DNA from: Novosphingobium sp. NDB2Meth1
Lineage (GTDB): Bacteria; Pseudomonadota; Alphaproteobacteria; Sphingomonadales; Sphingomonadaceae
NCBI RefSeq assembly: GCF_900117425.1
Contig: NZ_FPEH01000032.1
Span: 186,001 to 250,000 of the forward strand
Length of the DNA stretch: 64,000 bases
Direction: 5' to 3'
Shown piece after piece: positions 52,655-61,751 of this stretch (its first letter is position 1; each line of letters begins with the position of its first letter). Under the pieces are notes generated by a model. The model ran no database searches, had not been told where the DNA came from, and was given only the letters and a program-made list of their open reading frames with translations. Both the position numbers and the translations under genes were made by a program.

Positions 52655-54313
52655 TCACTGGCCCTGATGCGCGCGCCGGTAAGCGGACGGGCTGATCCCG
52701 ACCTGCTTGCGGAAGGTCTTCTCGAAGTGGCTGAGATCGGCGAAGCCCAGCATCAGCGCCAGCTCGGTAATCGGAAGCCTGTCGCGGTGGGCCAGCAAGC
52801 GCTGGGCATGGAGGATGCGCAGTCGGGCCTGCAGCATCTTGAAGCTCATGCCCAGCTCGGTGCGGAACAGATAGCCCAGATGCGAGGCGCTGGCGTGGCT
52901 GAGAGAGGCCAGACCACCGATGCTCAGCGGCTCTCCATAGTGCCGCGCGAGATGCGCCAGCGCACGGCGCAGGCAAGGGTGGACCGATCCCAGTGCTTCC
53001 TGATCATCGGCGAAGACCCGTTGCGCCCAGTCCGGCGCCTCGATCGGCCCGGGAGCCGATACAGGCGCCTCCGATCCGCTTCTCGCGGACCCCGCCCCCT
53101 GCCCGGAGCCAGCGATCCACGGGGCGTAGCGTTGCACATCGCTGCACCGGATCGGCAGGCCGTCGGTCATGACCACCAGCCGCATGATCACGCGCTCCAG
53201 TTCGACAAGGTTTTCCGGCCAGTCGTACTGCTGCAGCAGCGCGATGAGTGCCGGACTCTTCTTCTGCGCGGGGTCGAAGCCATTGCGGCGCAAGGTCCAA
53301 TCGACCAGCGGCTCGATATCGGTCCGGCGCAGGCGCAGCGGCGGCACGGCGAGATTGAGCATGTCGATCTCGGCCAGCAAGGCCCGTGAAAAACGCCCGT
53401 CAGCCGCTGCATCGACGAGGTCTTCGCAGGTGGAGGCAATGACCCGGACATCGCCGGCTCCCGGCCCCTTCAGCCATTGGCCGAGGTGCGAGCGCATATA
53501 GAGCGGCAATCGCTCCTGATGGCAGCGGGCGAGCCGTTCAATACCATTGAGGAACAACGTCCCGCGCTCGGCTGCGGAAAACCACGCGGCCGGATCCCCT
53601 CGCGGCTCGGCACAGTTCACCTCGACAAGGGGGCCGCGCGCCCGTTCGCTCAGGCAATGGATCGACAATGCCGAAAGCAGCTTCTCCGTCCCGAATTCGC
53701 CCGTCAGCAGCACGGGGAGGTCGCTCAGGCTGGCGCGTTCCAGCGCGGTTTCATGCGCAAGCAGTGCCGGACTGCCGCCCACGAACGCCAACGGGACGCC
53801 ATATTCAGCCATGCTCCAGCGCTCGACTTCGGCGCGGCGGCAATAGCGCGCGAATGGCGGAGCCAGCTGCGCCATGGCATCCTGCGTTGCAAAAGCATCG
53901 TTGCTGCCTTGGTCGAGATCGACTTCGATGAGGCCGATCGTGGCCGGACCATAGCTCAACCGCTGGCGCAGGGGCGCGCCGCGCGCCCATTCGCGCTCTG
54001 CTCGGCTGCGCTCCACGTAGAGACGGCGGCCCAAAGCCGGGTTGTCGAGGCTCACCCGTGCGGCCCTGATCGCCTCGCCGCGCATCAGAAAGTCGGCTAC
54101 CATGCCCAGCGCCTGCTCGATGTAGCGTGCTCCGACGGGCAACTGGTTGAAGAGATCGGCCGCAGCCGGTGTGGCGGAGTTGTCATGGCCGATCATGCCG
54201 GCGATCCGCATGCCCCGTGCCCCGCCTTGCGTCCGCACAACGTACGGCAATCTCCCCAAGTCCCGATTGGTGCCATATACGATCCTGCCAGCTGCGCCCT
54301 GCTCGGCCCGCAT
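52655..54313 (-). CDS. Fusion regulator: degenerate AAA+ (NtrC-like) domain and AraC HTH
   Basis: 552 aa from the ATG at 54313 (a TTG at 54367 is possible). Residues about 170-400 resemble a sigma-54 activator AAA+ domain: Walker A position GEFGTEK (205-211; normally G-E-T-G-T-G-K), Walker B position GTLFLNGIE (Asn for Asp), and YDWPENLVELERVI near 363-376. The GAFTGA loop that contacts sigma-54 is missing. The C-terminus (about 450-548) is an AraC-type DNA-binding domain ending SHFEKTFRKQVGISPSAYRR. It probably binds DNA by AraC HTH and uses the AAA-like part for assembly or sensing. Confidence 0.85.
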   Translation of the reverse strand: MRAEQGAAGRIVYGTNRDLGRLPYVVRTQGGARGMRIAGMIGHDNSATPAAADLFNQLPVGARYIEQALGMVADFLMRGEAIRAARVSLDNPALGRRLYVERSRAEREWARGAPLRQRLSYGPATIGLIEVDLDQGSNDAFATQDAMAQLAPPFARYCRRAEVERWSMAEYGVPLAFVGGSPALLAHETALERASLSDLPVLLTGEFGTEKLLSALSIHCLSERARGPLVEVNCAEPRGDPAAWFSAAERGTLFLNGIERLARCHQERLPLYMRSHLGQWLKGPGAGDVRVIASTCEDLVDAAADGRFSRALLAEIDMLNLAVPPLRLRRTDIEPLVDWTLRRNGFDPAQKKSPALIALLQQYDWPENLVELERVIMRLVVMTDGLPIRCSDVQRYAPWIAGSGQGAGSARSGSEAPVSAPGPIEAPDWAQRVFADDQEALGSVHPCLRRALAHLARHYGEPLSIGGLASLSHASASHLGYLFRTELGMSFKMLQARLRILHAQRLLAHRDRLPITELALMLGFADLSHFEKTFRKQVGISPSAYRRAHQGQ

Positions 54314-54676
54314 CGGTGATCGCCCCCCGGCAACAGGGCCAAGGTGCGGATCACCGAATTGGGGCAAGGACCCAAGCGGCGGACAATAGGCACATCAGGT
54401 GCCCGCCGACATGACCGGCGCCTGATCAAATGCCGATGATATGCCGATAAATGCGGTGCCTCAATCGGTTGCTGGCCGGCCTGACGGGCACAGCGAGATC
54501 CCCATTGTAGCGACGATGCGAGGATGGCTGCAGCGAGCGCGTCATTGGGGCCCGCAGCAAGCGCTTTGCCGACGGACTGAACCGAAGCTGGAACTTTGCT
54601 CCCATTGATTCGCTGAAAAGGCAGCTGCGCCGCAGACAGTCCCGGGCTGCCGGTCAGCCCGGCACATGCGATCGGG
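54314..54676. other. Intergenic region without a recognised gene
   Basis: 363 nt between two regulators read in the same minus direction. I see the short direct repeat TGCCGAT-AT/AA near 54430-54445 but no ORF, promoter or terminator that I can support. Confidence 0.5.
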
Positions 54677-56401
54677 TCAGGTCGCTTGCCGCCACCAGCG
54701 CGGCAAGGACGACGTCCAGAATGTGCGGGCGCCCGGGCCCTCTGCCTGCGGCGATGTCTGTGGATCGTTCGTCTGCACCCGCTCGTCCCACCCGGCCAGT
54801 GCGAGCGCAGCCATGAAGCGCTGCGCATCGTCTCCATGCACAAACGGGTGGCCCAGCCGCTGCTCGCGGCCGCTATCATCAGGCGACAAGGCCTTGATCC
54901 GCGCGCAGGCGCTGCGAGCGGTCGCCATGTCCCCGGCATTGGCGGCGCAAGCGGCAACGATACCTTGCAGGAAAACATAGTCCGGCCGCCGCGCCGCAGC
55001 CGCCCGCGCCGCACCCAGCGCCTGCTCGGGACGATCGGCCAGAAACAGCGCGATCGCTTTCGACCACATCCACAACCAGTCGTGCGGGTCGTTCGGACTC
55101 AGCTGGAGCGCGGAATCGGCCAGTGACAGGACTTGCCCTGTATCGCCCCCGCCAAACGCCATGAGCCGGGCCAGTTCACCTAGGGCCTGCGCATTGCCGG
55201 GGCTCAGCTCCAGCGACCGCAGTTGCGCCGCGAGTGCCTGTTCATGCGCGCCCTGCTGCGCCAGCACGATCCCCATGACATGGAACGCCATCGCAGACCG
55301 GTTGTCTGCGGCAAGCGCGCGGCGCGCATAGCCGTCGGCCTTTTGCAGGAACCACGCCGGATCCGGGCACCCGCCCGACCACTGCTGGCCTAGCGAGGCC
55401 ATCGCCAGCAGCGAGAGCGCCGCCGCGTCTTCGGGCTCTTCGATCAACGCCTGGAGGAGCAGCGCGTCGGCCTGTTCGAGGTCATCCACCTTGCCTTTCC
55501 AGATATGGAACCGGGCGCGGATGAGCAGATTCCAGAAGTCGCGACCGGGCGGTGTACGGCGACCCTCGAGCTGTTCGTGATGCAGGATCGCCGGCCCGAT
55601 CGCACCGGCAATCTCCACGGCAAGCTCCGTCTGCACGGCGACCAGATCACCGATGGGCCGCCTGTACCGCGCGCTCCAGATCGTCTTGTCGCTCTGCCCG
55701 GCCACGAGGGTGAGGAGCAGATGCAGTTCTCCGGCAAGGCAGCGGATCTGCCCTTGCACCAGATAGCGCACGCCGAGGTCTTCGCAGGCCTGGCGCGCAC
55801 CGCCGGCGGCGGGGCGGTAGGAGAGCGAGGAAAGCGGCGAAATGGTGCGCAGCAGCGGCGTGCGTGTCAGGTTGGCAATGATTTCCTCGGCCATGCCTTC
55901 GGCCAGATCCCCTTCATCGCCGCCGCGCTCGGGCTGCCGGAAGCGGAGCACGGCGAGGCCGGGGATCGTGGCGGCTGCGCCCCGCACTTCCGCTGTCGGC
56001 TCCGACTGCGCGGCTTCGCCAATTTCTCCCGCGAAGAAGATCGGCCGATCGATCTGGCCAAGCAGCCGGTAGCCGACTTTCTTGAACGTCTCGATCTGGA
56101 ACCGCTCGACCCCGTCGGCGCAGGCCAGCTTGCGCAAGCGACCAACCACGCGGTTGATCGCGTCCTCGCCGACGATTCGGCCGTTCCAGCAGAGCTGGAC
56201 AAGGGCATCGCGGCTGACCACCCGGGGCGAATGTTCGGCCAGCACCACAAGAACTTGCATCACACGCGGCTCGAGATGATGCACGGTGCCAGACCTGACG
56301 CGGCATAACGAGGGTTCAACCGCCAGCCCACCGAGCTGAAAGGGCCGCTGCTGCGCGAGATCGATCGAGCGCCCGCCAGATGAATGGGACCTGGAATGCA
56401 T
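54677..56401 (-). CDS. CadC-like winged-helix regulator with TPR-like repeats
   Basis: 574 aa from the ATG at 56401. OmpR/CadC-type winged helix at about 20-115 (VMQVLVVLAEHSPRVVSRDAL, then CWNGRIVGEDAINRVVGRLRKL). Middle domain (about 145-300) resembles the adenylate-cyclase-associated FlgO-like region (LAVLRFRQPE, GMAEEIIANLTR). The C-terminal ~220 residues are TPR-like helical repeats. No transmembrane helix. Upstream DNA near 56440-56490 is AT-rich and could hold the promoter. A likely regulator of the reb genes by position. Confidence 0.85.
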   Translation of the reverse strand: MHSRSHSSGGRSIDLAQQRPFQLGGLAVEPSLCRVRSGTVHHLEPRVMQVLVVLAEHSPRVVSRDALVQLCWNGRIVGEDAINRVVGRLRKLACADGVERFQIETFKKVGYRLLGQIDRPIFFAGEIGEAAQSEPTAEVRGAAATIPGLAVLRFRQPERGGDEGDLAEGMAEEIIANLTRTPLLRTISPLSSLSYRPAAGGARQACEDLGVRYLVQGQIRCLAGELHLLLTLVAGQSDKTIWSARYRRPIGDLVAVQTELAVEIAGAIGPAILHHEQLEGRRTPPGRDFWNLLIRARFHIWKGKVDDLEQADALLLQALIEEPEDAAALSLLAMASLGQQWSGGCPDPAWFLQKADGYARRALAADNRSAMAFHVMGIVLAQQGAHEQALAAQLRSLELSPGNAQALGELARLMAFGGGDTGQVLSLADSALQLSPNDPHDWLWMWSKAIALFLADRPEQALGAARAAAARRPDYVFLQGIVAACAANAGDMATARSACARIKALSPDDSGREQRLGHPFVHGDDAQRFMAALALAGWDERVQTNDPQTSPQAEGPGARTFWTSSLPRWWRQAT

Positions 56402-56953
56402 CAGAATAGAGGCCCGAAGCGCTGATTTCAGGCGAGGATAGCCACACTGAAAATCATTTGCACCAAAAGAGAAATAGTTAACGGCGTACAATCTCGTCCA
56501 AATTCGCGATGAATTCGGGCGAGTCCTGGAAATGGGCATCCATGCTGATTGAAGTCGGTCGCGGTGCCGTACATCGCGGGCTGTCCGGGCAACCGGAGCT
56601 CGTTCACCCGGCCCACAAACGACGCAGGTCTGCACCGCGGGGGTGCCCGAAGGCAAAGTCTGTTTCGCTTGTCAGTTTGTCTGGTGCGCGACGCAGTCCG
56701 TAGCGAGCAGCTCTCCCGCTGATATTCCCTGTTTTCGAAGGATTATCAGGGAAATCATCAATTTTGAGGCAACCGGCACCCCCTCTGAGGGGTTCGCAAT
56801 CCGCAGAAATCCGGCATTTGCGCGGCAAACTGGCGGTGCGCGGAACAGGGAATTCAGTCCTTCAGATCAGGGAAATCCAGCCAGCATAACTGGGAATCGC
56901 TAGCGCTTGAACAGTGAACGCTGCCGTACAGACGGAGCCGCATTGAACGCGTG
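56402..56953. other. Intergenic region with CAGGGAA repeats, possible element boundary
   Basis: About 550 nt, less GC-rich than the flanks. It holds the promoter side of the CadC-like gene and several copies of CAGGGAA: an inverted pair ATTCCCTG/CAGGGAAAT at about 56721-56755 and direct copies near 56847 and 56870. No ORF supported. It separates the reb locus from the methyltransferase region and may mark the edge of an inserted segment. Confidence 0.5.
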
Positions 56954-57781
56954 TTAAGCGTCTGCTCGCTCAACGCGCAGAAGCACCATGGCAAAACCGC
57001 CTGCCTGACCGAGCACCTGCTCGGTCATGACTTCGACGTCTGCGCAGGCGCGAGCAGACAGCCACGTTTCTGGCTCGCATTCCTCGATCTCGGTTCGCTC
57101 GCCTGGTTCATGATTGCTCCCAGCGGCAATGGAACCGTTCGGGACGGGTTGCCCAATAGGCACTTGGATCCAAGGAAACTCTGCGGACCGATACACACGC
57201 AGGATCCGGCCGTGCTGGAGGATGAGGACGGCGATATCAGCCCGCGAGGCCGTGACATAGACACGCGCCATCGCTTCCTTGCTGACAGCGAAGTTGCGGG
57301 CCAGACTGACAATCTCGTCTAGGTTGGGCTCGCGTGCGGTCATCGCTTTGCGGACCTTTGCTGCTGGCATCAGCAGTGCCGCAGCAAACCGATTGGCTTC
57401 GGCCTCAATGCGCTTGTGCCGATCGGCTGCCTTTGTATCCGTGTGGCTGAGATCATTCAGCGCGCAGGAGAGTGGCTGTCCGGGTACCGGGCGGTGGGTC
57501 TCGATCAGGAAGTGCCCCAACTCATGCGCAATGGAGAACCGCTCACGCTCACGCCGGCGGCCCTTGGCAAGCAGGATCGCTCCTTGCGCCTTAAGCACGT
57601 CCATAACGATTGCCGCCTCGTACGCAGATGTCTCAACACGATTGATTGAGTGGATGTCGAACGCGGCGCACAGCGCATCGAGGTCAAAATCAGGAGCGAG
57701 GTCTGGAAGCAGCTCGTGGATCTTCTCCGCCAGTGCCAACGGTGAACCAATACCGTCGAGATCGATCCTGCTCAGGCTCAA
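56954..57781 (-). CDS. ImmA/IrrE-family metallopeptidase
   Basis: 275 aa with the zinc motif HELGH (His86, Glu87, His90) and a downstream Glu in EAEANRFAAALLMP, typical of ImmA/IrrE peptidases that cleave or inactivate an XRE repressor. It overlaps the XRE gene upstream by 4 nt. The C-terminal ~100 residues are of unknown role and may sense the inducing signal. Confidence 0.93.
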   Translation of the reverse strand: MSLSRIDLDGIGSPLALAEKIHELLPDLAPDFDLDALCAAFDIHSINRVETSAYEAAIVMDVLKAQGAILLAKGRRRERERFSIAHELGHFLIETHRPVPGQPLSCALNDLSHTDTKAADRHKRIEAEANRFAAALLMPAAKVRKAMTAREPNLDEIVSLARNFAVSKEAMARVYVTASRADIAVLILQHGRILRVYRSAEFPWIQVPIGQPVPNGSIAAGSNHEPGERTEIEECEPETWLSARACADVEVMTEQVLGQAGGFAMVLLRVERADA

Positions 57782-58107
57782 TCGCTCGAGCCCCGGCTTT
57801 TCTTCATTGACTCCATTAGCAGCCGGATCGTCTCGCGGTCCCGCTCGCCGAGCTGCTTGAGGTCGCGAAACATCGCGATCATCTCGGGAGATTCCTCACT
57901 GCTGTCAGGCCCCTCGCCAACGAGATCTGCGACTCGCACCCGGAAATACTCGGCGAGCTTGACCACCAGCTCCATCGACGGGTTGGCGGTGCTGCCCTTC
58001 TCGAGGTTCCAGACATGCGCCTTTGAGACGCCCACGGCATCGGCAACGTCCTGAAGCGAGCGTTTCTGGGCGATTCTGAGGTCGTGAAGTTTGCGGGCGA
58101 AGGACAT
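57778..58107 (-). CDS. XRE-family HTH repressor
   Basis: 109 aa. N-terminal HTH (LHDLRIAQKRSLQDVADAVGVSKAHVWNLEKGS, about 7-40). The partner of the ImmA protease by overlap. It diverges from the methyltransferase gene; the 104-nt gap contains the methyltransferase promoter, so it probably represses that gene. Confidence 0.92.
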   Translation of the reverse strand: MSFARKLHDLRIAQKRSLQDVADAVGVSKAHVWNLEKGSTANPSMELVVKLAEYFRVRVADLVGEGPDSSEESPEMIAMFRDLKQLGERDRETIRLLMESMKKSRGSSD

Positions 58108-58155
58108 TGGAAGCGATGCCGTTCAATCGGGTTATGCACATCCATACGCCCGGGA

Positions 58156-58184
58156 TTGACATTTGCAAGCGTTCAATCTATGTA
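58156..58184 (+). promoter_or_regulatory. Sigma-70-type promoter of the ParB-methyltransferase gene
   Basis: TTGACA (58156-58161), 17-nt spacer, TATGTA (58179-58184), 27 nt before the ATG at 58212. Direct repeats GTTCAATC lie at 58121-58128 and 58171-58178; the second overlaps the spacer just before the -10. These are candidate sites for the XRE repressor. Confidence 0.7.
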
Positions 58185-58211
58185 TACGACATCGTCAAGA
58201 AAGAGGTCGCC

Positions 58212-59540
58212 ATGTCCGCTCCCCAGGTTGTCGAACGCCATATCTCGTCGCTGAAGGCCTATGCGGGCAACGCCCGTACCCACTCCAAAAAGCAGATCCG
58301 CCAGATCGCGGCCTCGATCGAGCGCTTCGGGTTCAACAACCCGGTGCTGATCTCGGACGAGGGTGAGATCATCGCGGGCCACGGCAGAGTCAGCGCCGCG
58401 AAACTGCTGGGGTGGAAAGCGGTGCCAACCATCGCCCTCTCACACCTCTCGGAAGCTGAGCGCCGGGCCTATGTGATCGCTGACAACAAGCTGGCGCTCA
58501 ATGCAGGCTGGGACCGCGATATCCTTGCGATCGAGCTCCAGGCATTGGTCGACTTTGACTTCGATGTGGAGCTGACTGGCTTTAGCCTCGCCGAGATCGA
58601 TATCGTCCTCGATGCGGCAAGCGAAGCGGACCCGGACGGTGTAGCGGACGAAGCGGATGTGGTAGTTGTCGCGACCGGACTTGCCGTCTCAAGCCCTGGA
58701 GATCTCTGGCAGCTTGGCCGGCACAAGCTGCTTTGCGGTGATGCGCGCTCGGACATCGACTTTGCCGCGCTGATGGGCACCGAGCGCGCCGACCTCGTGT
58801 TTACAGACCCACCCTACAACGTGAAGATCGATGGCAATGTCTGCGGCCTCGGGTCTGTGCGGCACCGCGAGTTCGCCTTCGCCTCTGGCGAGATGAACGA
58901 GAACCAGTTCACGAGCTTCCTCGCCGAGACACTTGGCAACGCCGCTGCGGTCATGCGCGACGGTGCCATTGCCTTTGTCTGCATGGACTGGCGCCACATG
59001 GGCGAGCTGCTCTCGGCTGGACGCTCTGTCTTCACCGAGTTCAAGAACCTCGTCGTCTGGAACAAGACCAATGGCGGCATGGGCGCATTCTACCGCTCAA
59101 AGCATGAGCTCATATTCGTGTTCAAACAGGGTACCGCCGAGCACACCAACAGCTTCGGTCTTGGAGAAACGGGCCGTTACCGCACCAATGTGTGGGACTA
59201 TGCAGGCATCAGCTCGATCGGGGCCAATCGGTCTGAAGAGCTGGCGATGCACCCGACTGTGAAGCCGGTCGCGCTCATTGCTGATGCAATCCGCGACTGC
59301 TCCCGCCGCGGTGAGATCGTGCTCGACTGCTTTGGCGGCTCCGGCTCGACGCTGATTGCGGCAGAGAAGACGGGCCGTGCAGCACGCCTGATCGAGTACG
59401 ATCCGCTTTACTGCGACACGATCGTGCAGCGCTGGGAGAAGCTCACTGGCAAGCGTGCCACACTGGCGGTCACGGGCGACACCTTTGAGGACCTCGCCGA
59501 CTTGCGGTTGGGTCCGGACCTTGGTGCGGAGGCTGCCTGA
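58212..59540 (+). CDS. ParB-like nuclease domain / DNA methyltransferase fusion
   Basis: 442 aa. N-terminal ParB-like domain (about 8-95, with GHGRVSAAKLLGW and IADNKLA). Then a methyltransferase of beta class: DPPY (199-202) precedes the SAM motif DCFGGSGSTLIAAEK. Predicted N6-adenine or N4-cytosine methylation. AAAGAGG lies before the start at 58212. Common on prophages and mobile islands; the DUF5681 gene overlaps its end. Confidence 0.93.
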   Translation: MSAPQVVERHISSLKAYAGNARTHSKKQIRQIAASIERFGFNNPVLISDEGEIIAGHGRVSAAKLLGWKAVPTIALSHLSEAERRAYVIADNKLALNAGWDRDILAIELQALVDFDFDVELTGFSLAEIDIVLDAASEADPDGVADEADVVVVATGLAVSSPGDLWQLGRHKLLCGDARSDIDFAALMGTERADLVFTDPPYNVKIDGNVCGLGSVRHREFAFASGEMNENQFTSFLAETLGNAAAVMRDGAIAFVCMDWRHMGELLSAGRSVFTEFKNLVVWNKTNGGMGAFYRSKHELIFVFKQGTAEHTNSFGLGETGRYRTNVWDYAGISSIGANRSEELAMHPTVKPVALIADAIRDCSRRGEIVLDCFGGSGSTLIAAEKTGRAARLIEYDPLYCDTIVQRWEKLTGKRATLAVTGDTFEDLADLRLGPDLGAEAA

Positions 59541-60337
59541 TGAGCGAGGGAAGTCCGCTTGTTCCCTACGAGGTCGGTTATGGCCGGCCGCCTGAAGAGC
59601 ACCGCTTCCGCAAAGGCGTGTCCGGCAATCCTGCCGGTAGGCCAAAGCGCGCCAAGCCCCAAAAGAAGCAAATCAACACCGGGTTCGGTATGAAAGCCGC
59701 TGAAGAGTACCTTCGGCTCGAGGCCTATCGCCCGGTCATGGTCCGCGAGGGTGAGCAGGTTATCGAACTGCCAGCGATCCAGGCGGTGTTCCGGGCGATG
59801 GGTGTCGCCGCAATGAAGGGCAATCGCTTCGTCCAGAAGACTCTTGCCGACATGGTCGCGCGCATGGAGGCCGAGCATCACGCGTCGCGGTTCGAGCTGT
59901 TCGGGACGATGTTCGAGTACCAGCATAAGTGGCGGGAGGAGATCGAACGCTGCCGCAACGCGGGCCTCCCGGAGCCTCAGCCCATCCCCCATCCTGACGA
60001 CATCCATCTTGATCCCAACACTGGGGATGCTCGGGTGATGGGACCGAAAACCCATGAACAGAAGCAGCGCCAGGAAGAGGCGCTGGCCCGCCGCGCGGAG
60101 GCGCAAGAAGAGGTCAACTACTATGCAGACAAGTACCGCCGGGCCCGCGATCCTGATCGCAAGGCCCGGTATCTCGAGGAGTGGCACTTCGAGCAGCGCA
60201 TCTTCGATATCATCAACGACGCGATGGGGCCGCGGTACAAGGCGAAGCTTGATAATCGCTCGTACGCAAAGGGGGCATCGCGGGAAGGCAAGGCCTTAGC
60301 CGAGTTCAGGACGAGCAAGAACCGGATCGGTACCTAA
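59540..60337 (+). CDS. DUF5681 domain-containing protein
   Basis: 265 aa. N-terminal DUF5681 signature RFRKGVSGNPAGRPKR (about 22-37). The rest is highly charged and helical (coiled-coil-like, about 105-235). The ATG overlaps the methyltransferase stop (TGATG). Genes of this type travel with ParB-methyltransferase genes in phage-derived regions, often near terminases; the function is unknown. Confidence 0.88.
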   Translation: MSEGSPLVPYEVGYGRPPEEHRFRKGVSGNPAGRPKRAKPQKKQINTGFGMKAAEEYLRLEAYRPVMVREGEQVIELPAIQAVFRAMGVAAMKGNRFVQKTLADMVARMEAEHHASRFELFGTMFEYQHKWREEIERCRNAGLPEPQPIPHPDDIHLDPNTGDARVMGPKTHEQKQRQEEALARRAEAQEEVNYYADKYRRARDPDRKARYLEEWHFEQRIFDIINDAMGPRYKAKLDNRSYAKGASREGKALAEFRTSKNRIGT

Positions 60338-60758
60338 AGCCAGCCCCATAAAGCTGCCGATTTGGGCGCCACGGAATATCCGGCATGCAGCGCACAGTCT
60401 CCAGCCTCCAACCGCTCGACTTGGGACTTAGCGGCCGTTCCTGAAAGAACTGCTGAGCGTCAGCTCGGGCCGAAACCCGCCATTCCGAAGTCAGAAAGCA
60501 GCCGGGCGTCGCTGGCGTCACTTACCGTCGCCAAATCCTCTGATTGTAGCGCTCATATGTGAAAGCTCTCGGGCAAACAGAAAATAACCATCGTAAACAA
60601 CGAATGTCGGGGTAATGGATTGTTAAATTTAGGTGCCAAATTGGCGCATACACCAGAGTTTTATACTCCCAAAGAATTTACTGATCGCCTGTTGCGAAGC
60701 GAGGCAGGAGAACTAGATATCTGACGCAACCGCTTTTTTCTACTCGGGGAGTGGGGAG
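60338..60758. other. AT-rich intergenic region
   Basis: 421 nt, the most AT-rich stretch of the window between about 60560 and 60720. A short open frame (about 60620-60723, ending in TGA) begins only at TTG codons and is not convincing. It probably holds the promoter of the thymidylate-synthase-like operon; no clear -35/-10 pair found. Confidence 0.5.
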
Positions 60759-61751
60759 TTGGAGTTTCTTGGCGACGGGCTCGATGACGTTCTCAACGAC
60801 CTATACGATGCTCTCCTGAAGGACGGAGTGCACAATACCAGCACGAACGGTGGATCTCTTGAGTTCCTCGGTGTGACCCTCCGTATTGCCAAGCCGCGCG
60901 CTCGGCTGAGTCGGTCTCAGACGCGAGGCCGTCCGTTCAGCGCTCTCGGCGAATTGCTGTGGTATCTCTCCGGATCGGACGAGGCTGCCTTCGTCGGAGC
61001 CTACATTCCTTTCTACGTTAAGGAGGGTAAGCCACCCATCGTCAACGGGGCCTATGGCCCCCGGATCAGGTCGCGGCACGGCTTCGACCAGCTTCAGGCG
61101 GCGATTGAAGTGATGCGGCGCAAGGATGGCAGTCGTCGTACCGTCATCCAGCTTTACGAGGCCAAGGACCTCCTGGCGGAAGATGGCGTCGACATCCCCT
61201 GCACCACCACTTTGCAGTTCCATCGGCGAGGCGGCATCCTCCACATGTCCGTGACGATGCGCTCGAACGACGCCTATCTCGGCCTCCCGCACGACGTCTT
61301 TTGCTTCACGATGCTGCAGGAACTGGTGGCGGCCGAACTTGATCTCGAACTCGGCGAATACATCCACATGGTCGGCAGCATGCACCTGTACGACTGCGAC
61401 CGAGATAAGGCCGGACGGTACAGAAGCGAAGGCTACCAGCGTGCCGCCGAGATGCCGGTCATGCCCCGATCACAGCCCTTTCGGAAGATCGAGGATCTAC
61501 TCGCGTTCGAGCAGAAGGTCAGGGCCGGACAGCAGGTTGATCCGGATGCAGAACTCGGCGATCCGTACTGGTCGGATATCGGTAGGCTTGTTCAGATCAG
61601 CTTCGCAGGACAGGATGACGAAGCCATTAGGGAAATCTCCGAAAGAATGCATGACAACATCTATCATTCCGCGATCGAAGATCAGCGCGACCGCATCGCC
61701 GAACAGGTTCGCAAGGCAGAGGAAAAGATGCAGCCGGAGGACCGCCGATGA
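60759..61751 (+). CDS. Thymidylate synthase homologue, probable dCMP (hydroxy)methylase
   Basis: 330 aa, TTG start with GGGGAGTGGGGAG upstream. Catalytic residues line up with ThyA: Glu65 (GELLWYL), Cys148 (IPCTTT), Arg168 (MRSND), His209 and Tyr211 (MHLYD). The Asn that selects dUMP in ThyA (LGLPFN) is Asp179 here (LGLPHD). In T4 dCMP hydroxymethylase the same position is Asp, and Asn-to-Asp changes ThyA toward dCMP. The extra C-terminal part (about 240-330) is charged. It overlaps the next gene by 4 nt. Confidence 0.88.
   Translation: MEFLGDGLDDVLNDLYDALLKDGVHNTSTNGGSLEFLGVTLRIAKPRARLSRSQTRGRPFSALGELLWYLSGSDEAAFVGAYIPFYVKEGKPPIVNGAYGPRIRSRHGFDQLQAAIEVMRRKDGSRRTVIQLYEAKDLLAEDGVDIPCTTTLQFHRRGGILHMSVTMRSNDAYLGLPHDVFCFTMLQELVAAELDLELGEYIHMVGSMHLYDCDRDKAGRYRSEGYQRAAEMPVMPRSQPFRKIEDLLAFEQKVRAGQQVDPDAELGDPYWSDIGRLVQISFAGQDDEAIREISERMHDNIYHSAIEDQRDRIAEQVRKAEEKMQPEDRR

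Noticed and set aside
60600..60723. Short frame before the thymidylate synthase homologue
   Set aside because: Only TTG starts, no convincing ribosome site and no similarity. Kept as intergenic.
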